Notes: generated from the sequence alone by a model not told the origin. Shown: positions 1 through 7,823, counted from the first letter of the stretch. The stretch is DNA of 26,103 bases from JAFDWI01 sp964449375 (GCA_964449375.1 CAYVAS010000035.1:1-26103); one strand, 5' to 3'. Program-made: numbers and translations.

Positions 1-86
1 ACGACCTGCTCGACGAGATCGACGACGTGCTCGAGGAGAACGCCGAGGAGTTCGTGAAGTCCTACGTCCAGAAGGGCGGTGAGTAG
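1..86 (+). CDS. pup: Prokaryotic ubiquitin-like protein Pup, C-terminal end (5' partial)
   Basis: Only the last 27 residues are in the window, read from base 3 to the TAG at 84-86. They contain DLLDEIDDVLEENAEEF followed by VKSYVQKGGE, which is nearly identical to the C-terminal half of mycobacterial Pup. Pup is the small disordered tag that PafA links through its C-terminal glutamate to lysines of target proteins, sending them to the Mpa/ARC-proteasome. Mycobacterial Pup is encoded ending in GGQ and must be deamidated by Dop; here the codon is GAG, so the tag is encoded already as GGE. The coiled-coil segment that binds the ATPase is present. It lies 30 nt before prcB, the usual order. The identification is firm; the N-terminus and any upstream dop or ATPase gene are outside the window. 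Confidence 0.95.
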   Translation, partial: DLLDEIDDVLEENAEEFVKSYVQKGGE

Positions 87-102
87 GCCCGGTGGGGGGC
101 GC

Positions 103-108
103 TACCCT
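103..108 (+). promoter_or_regulatory. -10 element (TACCCT) for prcB, leaderless type
   Basis: TACCCT ends 8 nt before the GTG of prcB. Initiation about 7 nt downstream would place the 5' end at or next to the start codon. No convincing -35 is visible. This suggests prcBA has its own promoter in addition to read-through from pup. Confidence 0.5.
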
Positions 109-116
109 GCTCATCT

Positions 117-935
117 GTGACGCTTCCGCTCTATTCGACCAACGATGATCCCGGCCCCGACTTCGCGGCGCTCGCGTCCCGGGTGGGGCTGAACCCGCCG
201 GTGCCCACCGCCGGAGGCGCCGAGGACCTCCCGGTACCCCACGGGACGACCGTGGTGGCGCTGCGCTACAGCGGCGGCGTGCTCATGGCCGGTGACCGGC
301 GGGCCACCGCAGGCAACCTGATCTCGCACCGACGGATCGAGAAGGTCTTCGCGGCCGATTCGCATTCGCTGGTCGGCATCGCCGGGACGGCCGGCCCGGC
401 CATGGAGATGGTGAAGCTGTTCCAGCTCCAGCTGGAGCACTACGAGAAGGTCGAGGGGTCCCGGCTGAGCTTGGAGGGCAAGGCCAATCAGCTCAGCCGG
501 ATGGTGCGCAATCACCTGCCCGCGGCGCTGCAGGGCCTTGCTGTGGTGCCGCTGTTCGCCGGGTTCGACCTCGACGCGGCCTACGGGCGACTGTTCCAGT
601 ACGACGTGACCGGTGGACGCTATGAGGAACTCGAGTTCGCCGCCACCGGGTCCGGGAGCCTGCAGGCCACCACCGTGCTGGGGTTGGGATGGTCGCCGTC
701 GCTGGGATCCCAGGATGCGATCGACCTGGGCCTGCGGGCGCTGCTGACCGCCGCGGACGCCGACGCGGCCACCGGCGGCCCGGACCTGCTCAGAGGGATC
801 TTCCCGGTGGTGCTGCTGGCCGACGAGGACGGTTGGCAGCGGGTGGAGGACTCGGATCTGAAGGACCGGGTGCAGCGACTGCGGGACAACTACGTGCTGC
901 AGTACGGCGAACCGGCAGGGGAGGACGAGCTGTGA
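117..935 (+). CDS. prcB: 20S proteasome beta subunit PrcB
   Basis: This is the catalytic subunit of the actinobacterial 20S proteasome, which forms the two inner heptameric rings. The 272-residue precursor has a propeptide of 43 residues ending in PHG, followed by TTVVALRYSGG. Autocatalytic cleavage at Gly43-Thr44 exposes Thr44 as the N-terminal nucleophile. In mature numbering Asp17 (in GDRRAT) and Lys33 (in IEKVF), the other catalytic residues, are both present, as is the conserved GIAGTAGPA segment. The start is the GTG at 117, placed 30 nt after pup and close behind a TACCCT hexamer; there is no clear Shine-Dalgarno. The stop overlaps the GTG start of prcA, so the two subunits are translationally coupled, as expected for equal amounts of alpha and beta. 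Confidence 0.97.
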   Translation: MTLPLYSTNDDPGPDFAALASRVGLNPPVPTAGGAEDLPVPHGTTVVALRYSGGVLMAGDRRATAGNLISHRRIEKVFAADSHSLVGIAGTAGPAMEMVKLFQLQLEHYEKVEGSRLSLEGKANQLSRMVRNHLPAALQGLAVVPLFAGFDLDAAYGRLFQYDVTGGRYEELEFAATGSGSLQATTVLGLGWSPSLGSQDAIDLGLRALLTAADADAATGGPDLLRGIFPVVLLADEDGWQRVEDSDLKDRVQRLRDNYVLQYGEPAGEDEL

Positions 936-1678
936 GCATGCCTTACTACGTCCCGCCGGAACAGGTCATGGCCGATCGGGCCGACTACGCCCGCAAGGGC
1001 ATCGCCCGAGGCCGCAGCCTGGTGGCCCTGGTCACCGACGACGGCGTGGTGCTGTGCGCGGAGAACCATTCGTCCACCCTCTACAAGATCAACGAGATCT
1101 ACGACCGGATCGCGTTCGGCGGGGTCGGCAAGTTCAACGAGTTCGACCAGCTCCGGGTCGCCGGGGTGCGCCACGCGGACCTCAAGGGCTTCGAGTTCTC
1201 CCGGGCCGACGTGGACGCCCGCAGCCTCGCCAACCAGTACGCCCAGCTCCTGGGACAGGTCTTCACCCACGAGATGAAACCCATGGAGGTCGAGCTGCTG
1301 GTCGCCGAGGTGGGCCCCACCGTCGCGGACGACCGGCTGTTCCACGTGCTCTACGACGGGACCATGATCGACGAGTCCGACTGGTGCGCGCTGGGCGGTG
1401 ACACCGATGCCCTGTCGGCGCGTCTGACCGATCACTGGCGGCCCAACCTGGACGCCGAGAACGGCGTCGCCCTGGCCGTGGCGGTGCTGTCGACCGGTGA
1501 TGCGCTCCTCACCCAGACCGAGCTCGAGGTCGCCTGCCTGCACCGCAACGGTCGTCGCCGGGCGTTCGAACGGTGGAGCACCGACCGGGTTCGTCAGGTG
1601 CTCGAGACCGTCACGATCCCCCGGATTCGATCCGAGGACGACGACGCCGTCGCCGCCTCGGAGTCTGCGGAGTCCTGA
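932..1678 (+). CDS. prcA: 20S proteasome alpha subunit PrcA
   Basis: The product is the 248-residue alpha subunit that forms the outer gating rings of the 20S proteasome and docks the Mpa/ARC ATPase. I chose the GTG at 932, which overlaps the prcB stop as GTGA, because the resulting N-terminus MSMPYYVPPEQ matches the start of mycobacterial PrcA (MSFPYFISPEQ). An ATG two codons later is the alternative. Conserved alpha-type stretches include RKGIARGRSLVAL, KINEIYDRIAFGGVGKFNEF and VELLVAEVG. There is no N-terminal Thr nucleophile, consistent with a non-catalytic alpha subunit. The C-terminal tail is acidic and low in complexity, as in relatives. Confidence 0.97.
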   Translation: MSMPYYVPPEQVMADRADYARKGIARGRSLVALVTDDGVVLCAENHSSTLYKINEIYDRIAFGGVGKFNEFDQLRVAGVRHADLKGFEFSRADVDARSLANQYAQLLGQVFTHEMKPMEVELLVAEVGPTVADDRLFHVLYDGTMIDESDWCALGGDTDALSARLTDHWRPNLDAENGVALAVAVLSTGDALLTQTELEVACLHRNGRRRAFERWSTDRVRQVLETVTIPRIRSEDDDAVAASESAES

Positions 1679-1769
1679 CCGCTTCCGGAACGGCCACGCG
1701 CCCTGCCGCGGGCCCAGCACAGGCCGTCTCGGGGGTCGAACCATCGGCCCCTTCGCCGCCCGGGCCCGA

Positions 1770-1775
1770 TAACGT
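1770..1775 (+). promoter_or_regulatory. -10 element (TAACGT) for pafA, leaderless type
   Basis: TAACGT lies 7 nt before the pafA ATG, in a 104-nt gap that separates pafA from prcA. The gap and this hexamer suggest an independent promoter with a transcript starting at or near the ATG. Confidence 0.45.
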
Positions 1776-1782
1776 GCCCAGC

Positions 1783-3141
1783 ATGCAACGCCGGATCTAC
1801 GGGCTCGAGAACGAGTACGGGATCACCTGTACCCTCGACGGGCAGCGTCGGCTCAGCCCCGACGAGGTGGCGCGGTACCTGTTCCGGCGCGTCGTGTCCT
1901 GGGGCCGCTCGTCGAACGTGTTCCTGGCCAACGGTGCCCGGCTGTATCTGGATGTGGGGTCCCACCCCGAGTACGCCACGCCCGAATGCGACTCGGTGCG
2001 CAACCTGGTCGCCCACGACAAGGCCGGCGAACGGATCCTGCAGCAGCTCCTGGTGGGCGCTCAGCGTCGCCTCGCCGAAGAGGGAATCCGGGGCGACATC
2101 TTCCTGTTCAAGAACAACACCGACTCGGCCGGCAACTCCTACGGGTGCCACGAGAACTACCTGACCACCCGCCGTGACGACTTCGGCCACTACGCCGAGG
2201 TGATGATCCCGTTCCTGGTGTCGCGCCAGATCTACGCGGGCGCCGGCAAGGTGCTCAACACCGCCCGGGGCGCGCGGTTCTCGATCTCGCAGCGGGCCGA
2301 ACACATCTGGGAGGGCGTCTCGTCGGCCACCACCCGGAGTCGCCCGATCATCAACACCCGTGACGAACCCCACGCCGATGCCGAGCGCTACCGGCGCCTG
2401 CACGTCATCGTGGGCGACTCCAACATGAACGAGTACGCGTCGTTCCTCAAGGTCGGCGCCGCCGCCATCATGCTGCGGATGCTGGAGGAACCCTCGGTGG
2501 TGCTGCGCGACATGACGCTGGAGAACCCGATCCGGGCGATCCGCGAGATCAGCCACGACCCCACCTGCACCCGGACCGTGCGCCTGGCCAACGGCCGGGA
2601 GGTGTCCGCGCTCGACATCCAGACCGAGTACTGCGAGCGGGCCCAACGCTTCGCGGCGACCCGGGGCCTGCCTCCGGAAGAGGAACAGGCGCTGGAGATG
2701 TGGACCCACTGTCTGGAGGGGATCGAAAAGGACCCGCTGTCGCTGGACCGTGAGTGTGACTGGGTCACCAAGTACAACCTGATCGACGCCTACCGGACCC
2801 GCCACAAGCTCGATCTCAACGACGCCCGCGTGGCGATGATGGACCTGCAGTACCACGATGTGGACCGCTCCCGGGGCCTGTTCTACCGGCTGCAGGAGCG
2901 GGACCGGGTCGAGCGGATGTGCACCGATGCCGAGATCGACACCGCCGTGGACCAACCGCCCCAGACCACCCGGGCCAAGTTGCGCGGCGCGTTCATCCGA
3001 CGGGCCAAGGAACGCAAGCGGGACTACACCGTGGACTGGGTGCACCTGAAGCTGAACGACCAGGCCCAACGGACCATTCTCTGCAAGGACCCGTTCCGGT
3101 CCGAGGACGAACGGGTCGCCCGGCTCATCGAAAGTCTCTGA
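1783..3141 (+). CDS. pafA: Pup-protein ligase PafA
   Basis: PafA is a glutamine-synthetase-like enzyme that uses ATP to phosphorylate the C-terminal glutamate of Pup and joins it to a substrate lysine. The predicted 452 residues equal the length of mycobacterial PafA and align with it end to end from MQRRIYGLENEYGITC. Glu9 is a metal ligand and Asp57 in LYLDVGSHPEYAT fits the catalytic aspartate. The stretches FKNNTDSAGNSYGCHENYL, RAEHIWEGVSSATTRSRP and DWVHLKLNDQAQRT are typical. I place the start at the ATG at 1783; an upstream extension in the same frame back to 1573 overlaps prcA and has no family support. The TGA at 3139-3141 overlaps the ATG of the next gene. Confidence 0.97.
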   Translation: MQRRIYGLENEYGITCTLDGQRRLSPDEVARYLFRRVVSWGRSSNVFLANGARLYLDVGSHPEYATPECDSVRNLVAHDKAGERILQQLLVGAQRRLAEEGIRGDIFLFKNNTDSAGNSYGCHENYLTTRRDDFGHYAEVMIPFLVSRQIYAGAGKVLNTARGARFSISQRAEHIWEGVSSATTRSRPIINTRDEPHADAERYRRLHVIVGDSNMNEYASFLKVGAAAIMLRMLEEPSVVLRDMTLENPIRAIREISHDPTCTRTVRLANGREVSALDIQTEYCERAQRFAATRGLPPEEEQALEMWTHCLEGIEKDPLSLDRECDWVTKYNLIDAYRTRHKLDLNDARVAMMDLQYHDVDRSRGLFYRLQERDRVERMCTDAEIDTAVDQPPQTTRAKLRGAFIRRAKERKRDYTVDWVHLKLNDQAQRTILCKDPFRSEDERVARLIESL

Positions 3142-4196
3142 TGGCCCGATTTCTCACCGGGCGGGTGGCCGAGGTGCAACGCGAACGGCCCGGCCACCAG
3201 GCGATCCTGGTGGCCCTCGACGGCGCCGAGGCCGAATCCGGACAGGTCGAGCCGGCCTATGTGGTGACCGCCCTGACCGGCCCGGTCGCCGCCGGCGACG
3301 AGGTGCTGGTCAACACCACCGCGGTGGACCTGGGTCTGGGCACCGGAGGCCGCCACGTGGTGACGGTCAACCTGACCCGGGGTGCGTACCGGACTCCGGG
3401 CGGCGGCCACATCATGAAGCTGCGCTACACCCCGATGCAGTTCGACGCCGGCGCCGCCGAGGAGCACCTGGAGGACCTGCCCGAGGATCTGGAGGGAACC
3501 CCGGTGGTGGCCTGCACGCTGCACAGCCAGGTGCCCCTGGTGGTGCTCGGCGCGCTAGCGGTGGACCCGACGTTGCGGATCGCCTACGTGATGACCGACG
3601 GCGCGGCGCTCCCGCTGGCCTTCAGCGAGCTGGTCCACGAGCTGGTGCACCGCGGCGCGTTGGCCGCGGGGACGATCACCGCCGGTCACGCCTTCGGCGG
3701 CGACCGCGAAGCGGTGGGGGTCGCCTCGGCGCTGGCACTGGCACGCCACGACGCCGGCGCGGACCTGGTCGTGGTGGGCATGGGCCCCGGCGTGGTGGGC
3801 ACCGGCCACCACCTGGGCACCACCGCGCTGGAGGCTGCGCCGGTCCTGGATCTGACCGAAGCCCTGGGGGGTCGCGGGGTGCTGTGCGTTCGGGCCTCGG
3901 CAGGTGACCGGCGGGACCGTCACCGGGGGGTGAGCCATCACACCACCACCGTGCTGGACCTGGTTCGCAGCCCGGTCACCGTGCCCGTTCCCCCGGCCCT
4001 TCGGGCCGAACTGGCTTTGTGGGAGGACCGCCACCGGATCGTCGAGGTCCCAGCCGACGGCGCGGTGCTGCTGGAGCAGGCCGATCTGCGGGTCACCACG
4101 ATGGGCCGGGGTCCTGAGGAGGACCCGGTCTTCTTCGACACGGCGGCCGCCGCCGGACGCGTCGCCGCCGAGTCGCTGGGAGCGTCGAGACGGTGA
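3141..4196 (+). CDS. DUF3866-type protein of unknown function
   Basis: This is a 351-residue protein between pafA and pafB, starting at the ATG that overlaps the pafA stop (TGATG) and ending in a GTGA overlap with pafB. It resembles DUF3866 proteins found next to proteasome or nucleotide-metabolism genes in Actinomycetota and some Firmicutes; that assignment is from memory of sequence character. The N-terminal 90 residues look like beta-strand material. Visible features are PGGGHIMKLRYTPMQ at about 87-101, AYVMTDGAALPLAFS near the middle, TAGHAFGGDREAVG, and a glycine-rich VVVGMGPGVVGTGHHLG that could form a phosphate-binding loop. No signal peptide or membrane span is evident. The overlaps at both ends imply translation with PafA and PafB, but a role in pupylation is not shown. 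Confidence 0.75.
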   Translation: MARFLTGRVAEVQRERPGHQAILVALDGAEAESGQVEPAYVVTALTGPVAAGDEVLVNTTAVDLGLGTGGRHVVTVNLTRGAYRTPGGGHIMKLRYTPMQFDAGAAEEHLEDLPEDLEGTPVVACTLHSQVPLVVLGALAVDPTLRIAYVMTDGAALPLAFSELVHELVHRGALAAGTITAGHAFGGDREAVGVASALALARHDAGADLVVVGMGPGVVGTGHHLGTTALEAAPVLDLTEALGGRGVLCVRASAGDRRDRHRGVSHHTTTVLDLVRSPVTVPVPPALRAELALWEDRHRIVEVPADGAVLLEQADLRVTTMGRGPEEDPVFFDTAAAAGRVAAESLGASRR

Positions 4197-5116
4197 CCAC
4201 GGTGCGGATCCCCAAGTTGGAGCGGCTCATGAACCTGGTCGCGGCGCTGCTGCACACCAGCGTGCCGATCTCGGCGGCCACGATCCGTGAAAGGGTCGCC
4301 GGTTACCCCGCGGACACCGTGGCGTTCCGCCAACAGTTCCACCGGGACAAGGACGATCTGCGCGTCATGGGGGTGCCCATCGAGATGGGTGAGGTACCGG
4401 ACAGCAACCCGCGGGTCGACGGCTACCGCATCGACCCCGAGCAGTACTACCTGCCGGACCCCGGGTTGGAGCCCGATGAGCTGGCGGCGCTGCACCTGGC
4501 CGCACGGCTCATCGACGTTGGCGGATCCCGGGTACGCGTCGGGCTGTTCAAACTGGGCGGCATGGCCGACGACGACGGCGAGGGTCCACCGCCGTGGGCG
4601 TCGGTGCCCACCGACCCGGAGCTGGGGGTCGCGTTCGACGCGATCCGGACCCGGCACGCGGTGACCTTCGACTACCGGAACCGGGCCCGCCGTGTGGCGC
4701 CCCGCGCGCTGGGATTCCGCAACGGGCACTGGTATCTGTCGGCGTGGGATCTGGAAGCCGAAGCCGAGCGGGTCTTCCGGCTGGACCGGATCAGCGGTGG
4801 GATCGAACGTGCCGAGGCGATCGAGGAACCCCCGGGCGAGACGGGCCAGCTCGGGCAGATGCAGCCGTGGCGGATCGGTGGGGACGACCCGGTGACCGTG
4901 CGCATCGCGGTGGACCCGGTCGCCGTGCCGACGATGGCGGCCGAGGTCGACGACCCCGAGGCGATCACGCTCGACGACGACGGCTCGGCGATCGTGACCC
5001 TACAGGTCACCGACGCCGACGGCTTCTGCGCTTGGGTCCTGGGGTTCGGCGCCGCGGTCGAGGTGCTCGATCCGCCAGAGCTGCGCGCCGGGATGCTGCG
5101 ACGGGTGAGCCGATGA
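4193..5116 (+). CDS. pafB: WYL-domain transcriptional regulator PafB
   Basis: PafB pairs with PafC to activate DNA-damage response genes in mycobacteria, by remodelling RNA polymerase in response to single-stranded DNA sensed through the WYL domains. The 307-residue product has an N-terminal winged-helix region (about 7-80, beginning IPKLERLMNLVAALL), a middle region, and a WYL domain with GHWYLSAW (Trp180-Tyr181-Leu182) followed by FRLDRI. A C-terminal extension domain follows. The start is the GTG at 4193 overlapping the upstream stop; a further GTG lies a few codons on. The gene is separated from pafC by 10 nt, so the two are probably co-translated as the partners of a heterodimer. Confidence 0.9.
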   Translation: MTTVRIPKLERLMNLVAALLHTSVPISAATIRERVAGYPADTVAFRQQFHRDKDDLRVMGVPIEMGEVPDSNPRVDGYRIDPEQYYLPDPGLEPDELAALHLAARLIDVGGSRVRVGLFKLGGMADDDGEGPPPWASVPTDPELGVAFDAIRTRHAVTFDYRNRARRVAPRALGFRNGHWYLSAWDLEAEAERVFRLDRISGGIERAEAIEEPPGETGQLGQMQPWRIGGDDPVTVRIAVDPVAVPTMAAEVDDPEAITLDDDGSAIVTLQVTDADGFCAWVLGFGAAVEVLDPPELRAGMLRRVSR

Positions 5117-5126
5117 GGGTGCCCCG

Positions 5127-6080
5127 ATGACCGGCGCGGAGATCGCGACGGCCCGCCTCGCCCGTCTGCTCGCCCTGGTTCCCTGGGTCGCCGGCCATCC
5201 CGAGGGCGTGCCGGTGGACGAGGTGTGCGCTCGCTTCGACGTTTCGGTGGAGGAACTCGCGCGCGACCTGGACACGGTGATGATGGTGGGGGTGCACCCC
5301 TTCACCCCCGACACCATGATCGAGGCCTGGCTCGAGGAGGACATGGTCCTGATCCGCTACGCGGACGCCTTCGCCCGACCGCTGCGGCTCACCTCCGACG
5401 AGGCGGTCGCCCTCATCGCCGCCGCCCGCGGCCTGGCCGCGGTGCCCGGGGTCAACCCCGACGGGCCACTGCAACGCGCGGTGGAGAAGGTGGCCTCGGT
5501 GGTGGGAACCGACGCCGACGTCGACCTCGAGGTCCACTTGGGCGCGGCCCCCGAGGACGTGTTCGCTGCGCTGGAGACGGCCCGAAGCACCAAGCGACAG
5601 ATCAGGATCGAGTACCCGGACGGTGACACCGATTCGACACGGAGCCGCCTGATCGAACCCCAGCGGGTGTTCTCCAAGGACGGCAACTGGTACGTGTCCG
5701 GGTGGTGCCATCACGCCCGGGACAACCGGGTGTTCCGGGTCGACCGGATCCTGTCGGTGACGCCCACCGACGAACCCTTCGCCCACCCCGATTCGGACGC
5801 GCCGGCATCGGTCAGCATCGACCCTTCCCTTCCCCAGGTGACCATCGAGGTGCAGCGGGACGCGGCGTGGCTGCTCGAGGGCGTGCCCGTGGTGGCCCGG
5901 GACGACCGCGACGGGGTCGTACGGGTCCGTCTGGCGGTGGGCTCGGAGCGTTGGTTGGGCCGGCTGCTGGTGCAACTGGGCGAAGCGGCCCGGGTGACCG
6001 GACATGACCCGGCCCTGGACCCTGCAGCCCTGACCCGGGCTGAGGCCGAGCGGATCCGCCGGCGCTACACGTCGAGTTGA
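5127..6080 (+). CDS. pafC: WYL-domain transcriptional regulator PafC
   Basis: This is the second half of the PafBC regulator, 317 residues. The N-terminal helix-turn-helix region (about 8-75) contains VDEVCARFDVSVEELARDL. The WYL domain carries GNWYVSGW (Trp188-Tyr189-Val190), a WYV variant of the signature, then FRVDRILS. The C-terminal domain ends with RRRYTSS. The ATG at 5127 follows the pafB stop by 10 nt. A weak GAGGGTG purine run precedes it and overlaps the end of pafB. Placement directly after pafB and the matching domain layout favour PafC over a generic WYL regulator. Confidence 0.88.
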   Translation: MTGAEIATARLARLLALVPWVAGHPEGVPVDEVCARFDVSVEELARDLDTVMMVGVHPFTPDTMIEAWLEEDMVLIRYADAFARPLRLTSDEAVALIAAARGLAAVPGVNPDGPLQRAVEKVASVVGTDADVDLEVHLGAAPEDVFAALETARSTKRQIRIEYPDGDTDSTRSRLIEPQRVFSKDGNWYVSGWCHHARDNRVFRVDRILSVTPTDEPFAHPDSDAPASVSIDPSLPQVTIEVQRDAAWLLEGVPVVARDDRDGVVRVRLAVGSERWLGRLLVQLGEAARVTGHDPALDPAALTRAEAERIRRRYTSS

Positions 6081-6106
6081 ATCCGTCGGGGTCCCCGGCG
6101 GACCGG

Positions 6107-6112
6107 TATCGT
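6107..6112 (+). promoter_or_regulatory. -10-like element (TATCGT) upstream of lepB
   Basis: TATCGT lies 10 nt before the GTG of the signal peptidase gene, in the 42-nt gap after pafC. The spacing allows a leaderless or very short-leader transcript. Confidence 0.4.
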
Positions 6113-6122
6113 CGGGGTTCCT

Positions 6123-6827
6123 GTGCACGATGACCCGTCAGAAGCTCGCGAGGGGCCTGGCTCCGGCGACGACGGGGCGTCGGGTTTGCCCCGCATCACG
6201 TTGCCGCCCTCACGGGCGAAGCGCAACCGACGTCGTTCCATGCTGCGCTCCGTACTCGAATGGGTCGGCGCGATCGGCGGCGCATTCCTGCTGGCGCTGG
6301 TCATCCAGACGTTCCTGTTCCAGCCGTTCCGGATTCCCTCCGGGTCGATGTTCCCCACCCTGGAGGTGGGCGACCGCATCGTGGTGAACAAGCTGTCGTA
6401 CCGCTTCGGGGACATCGACCGCGGCGACGTGGTCGTGTTCACCAGTCCCGAGTGTGAGGACCCCGACAAGCCCGTGTGGGCGACCTGTGGGTCGGTGGGT
6501 GGCTACGCCGATCTGGTCAAGCGGGTCGTGGGTCTGCCCGGCGACGAACTCGCCATCGAGAACGACCGGGTCTATGTGGACGGTGAAGCGCTCGATGAGC
6601 CCTACGTGGCCGAGGGCGCGGTGACCGTCGCCCAGCCGCCGTTCGGATGCGGCTTCGAAGGCACCAGGGCCGACCCCTATGTGGTGCCCGACGGCATGGT
6701 CTTCGTGATGGGCGACAACCGGGAGGAGTCGATGGACAGCCGCTGTTTCGGACCGATCCCCGAATCGTCGGTGGTCGGCCGGGCCTTCGTGATCATCTGG
6801 CCCCCGAACCGGCTGGGCGGCCTCTAG
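6123..6827 (+). CDS. lepB: Signal peptidase I
   Basis: This membrane serine protease removes signal peptides from exported pre-proteins. The 234-residue product has a basic cytoplasmic segment (RAKRNRRRSMLRS, 31-43), one transmembrane helix at about 46-66 and an extracytoplasmic catalytic domain. IPSGSMFPTL contains nucleophile Ser75, and DLVKRVVGLPGD contains general base Lys133. The later box GDNREESMDSRCFGPI is also present. Cys111 and Cys122 in a short insert could form a disulfide. The GTG at 6123 follows a TATCGT hexamer; the first 30 residues are acidic and not conserved, so a later start is possible. The stop shares a CTAG with the stop of the convergent gene. Its position between pafC and the tat genes fits a local export theme. 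Confidence 0.93.
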   Translation: MHDDPSEAREGPGSGDDGASGLPRITLPPSRAKRNRRRSMLRSVLEWVGAIGGAFLLALVIQTFLFQPFRIPSGSMFPTLEVGDRIVVNKLSYRFGDIDRGDVVVFTSPECEDPDKPVWATCGSVGGYADLVKRVVGLPGDELAIENDRVYVDGEALDEPYVAEGAVTVAQPPFGCGFEGTRADPYVVPDGMVFVMGDNREESMDSRCFGPIPESSVVGRAFVIIWPPNRLGGL

Positions 6828-7519
6828 GAGTCGACCACCGCGACCAACCGGTCGGTGTGGTCGCTGTAGAGCGCGTCGATCTGCCAGCGCACCAGCGTCC
6901 GCATCCGGTGGGGGCACTGCACCCCCCAGGCGAAGGCCGCCAGCCCCCTTCGGTGAACTCGCCGCACAAGCTCCGGGCTCCAGTGGCGGTGCGGCAGATT
7001 GACCGCATCGATGCCGATGTCCCGCAGTTCGTCGAGGCGAATGCTACGCAGGTGGTGGCGCCGCACCGATGCGACGAGGCGGACGTGGGGGTCCAGGGCG
7101 CGCCAGGTCGCCAGGCGGGCGATGTCCGGGTCACACAGCCAGGTGGCCGCCAGCGCTTCGGGCCCGCCCGCGGCACGGACCGCGAGAATCCCGTCGATGG
7201 CCGCGGGGTCCTTGACGTCGATGGACAACTGGATCCGGGTCCCGACAGCCGCCTGGAGCTCAGCCAGGGTGGGCAGATGGTCGGGCAGGTCGGTGGCGTC
7301 CACCCGGCCGATGGGAACGGACCTGAACCAGGAACCGATCCGACCGTCGTGGTCGATGACCACCTGGCCGTCCCGGCTGAGCCACACGTCGGTCTCCAGC
7401 GCGGTGGCGCCCATCCGGCAGGCGGTCAGGAACGCCTCGATGGTGTTCTCCGGTGCATGCGCGCGTGCGCCCCGGTGCGCGAAACCGATGACGTGCCGCG
7501 GTCGTGGTCCGGAGGCCAT
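6824..7519 (-). CDS. Glycerophosphodiester phosphodiesterase family protein
   Basis: This 231-residue enzyme hydrolyses glycerophosphodiesters to glycerol 3-phosphate and an alcohol, or a related phosphodiester substrate. The family signature is clear: FAHRGARAHAPENTIEAF with His15 and Glu24, then ETDVWLSRDG with Glu42 and Asp44 as metal ligands, then VIDHDGRIG with His57. The C-terminal part has LSIDVK and AFAWGVQ as in the TIM-barrel fold. No signal peptide is seen, so it is probably cytoplasmic. I use the ATG at 7519, where MASGPRP leads into the conserved region; an in-frame ATG further upstream at 7552 would add 11 residues without family support. It is the only minus-strand gene in this block and ends tail to tail with lepB. 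Confidence 0.88.
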   Translation of the reverse strand: MASGPRPRHVIGFAHRGARAHAPENTIEAFLTACRMGATALETDVWLSRDGQVVIDHDGRIGSWFRSVPIGRVDATDLPDHLPTLAELQAAVGTRIQLSIDVKDPAAIDGILAVRAAGGPEALAATWLCDPDIARLATWRALDPHVRLVASVRRHHLRSIRLDELRDIGIDAVNLPHRHWSPELVRRVHRRGLAAFAWGVQCPHRMRTLVRWQIDALYSDHTDRLVAVVDS

Positions 7520-7565
7520 GCCCGCATGATGCCCCATCACCGGACAGCGCACCGACCCGGCGCGC

Positions 7566-7571
7566 TAGCGT
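7566..7571 (+). promoter_or_regulatory. -10 element (TAGCGT), leaderless type
   Basis: TAGCGT ends 7 nt before the ATG at 7579, inside the 59-nt divergent gap with the phosphodiesterase gene. Confidence 0.5.
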
Positions 7572-7578
7572 GGCGACG

Positions 7579-7812
7579 ATGGCTTGGCTCTGGGTGGCCG
7601 CACCGGTGGTCGTCCTCGCCGCCGCGGGGTGGGTCGGGTTGCTCGCCAGTCGGCTGGAACGGGCGCGTCGGGATCTCGCCGCCGAACAGCGGTCGGTGGC
7701 GTCCCGGGACCTGTCCGGCCTGGCCGAGAGCTCTGCACGTCTGGGCGAGGACCTCGACCAGCTCGTCGCCGCGGCCGCCCCCGACCACGGCGAGCACCCC
7801 CCGGACCGGTAG
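7579..7812 (+). CDS. Small single-pass membrane protein, unknown function
   Basis: The product has 77 residues. Residues 4-27 (WLWVAAPVVVLAAAGWVGLL) form a confident transmembrane helix, and the rest is a charged amphipathic segment likely to be helical, with ERARRDLAAEQ and SARLGEDLDQLV. I do not recognise the family. The reading frame is supported by a TAGCGT hexamer 7 nt before the ATG, by the divergent arrangement and by the stop merging with the tatA promoter hexamer. The layout of one N-terminal span followed by an amphipathic helix recalls Tat A/B subunits, but there is no GP or FG hinge or LP motif, so I do not assign it to that family. Confidence 0.65.
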   Translation: MAWLWVAAPVVVLAAAGWVGLLASRLERARRDLAAEQRSVASRDLSGLAESSARLGEDLDQLVAAAAPDHGEHPPDR

Positions 7813-7815
7813 CAT
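7810..7815 (+). promoter_or_regulatory. -10 element (TAGCAT) for the TatA/B-type gene
   Basis: TAGCAT starts in the TAG stop codon of the 77-residue gene and lies 8 nt before the next ATG, again at leaderless spacing. Confidence 0.45.
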
Positions 7816-7823
7816 CTCAGGCG

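Noticed and set aside
1573..1782. Longer PafA start upstream of 1783
   Set aside because: The extension overlaps prcA and encodes Arg/Pro-rich sequence with no counterpart in the family; ATG 1783 gives the usual 452 residues.
1594..3069. A 491-codon minus-strand frame
   Set aside because: It is antisense to pafA, which is conserved end to end; the opposite frame shows only low-complexity His/Val/Gly-rich sequence.
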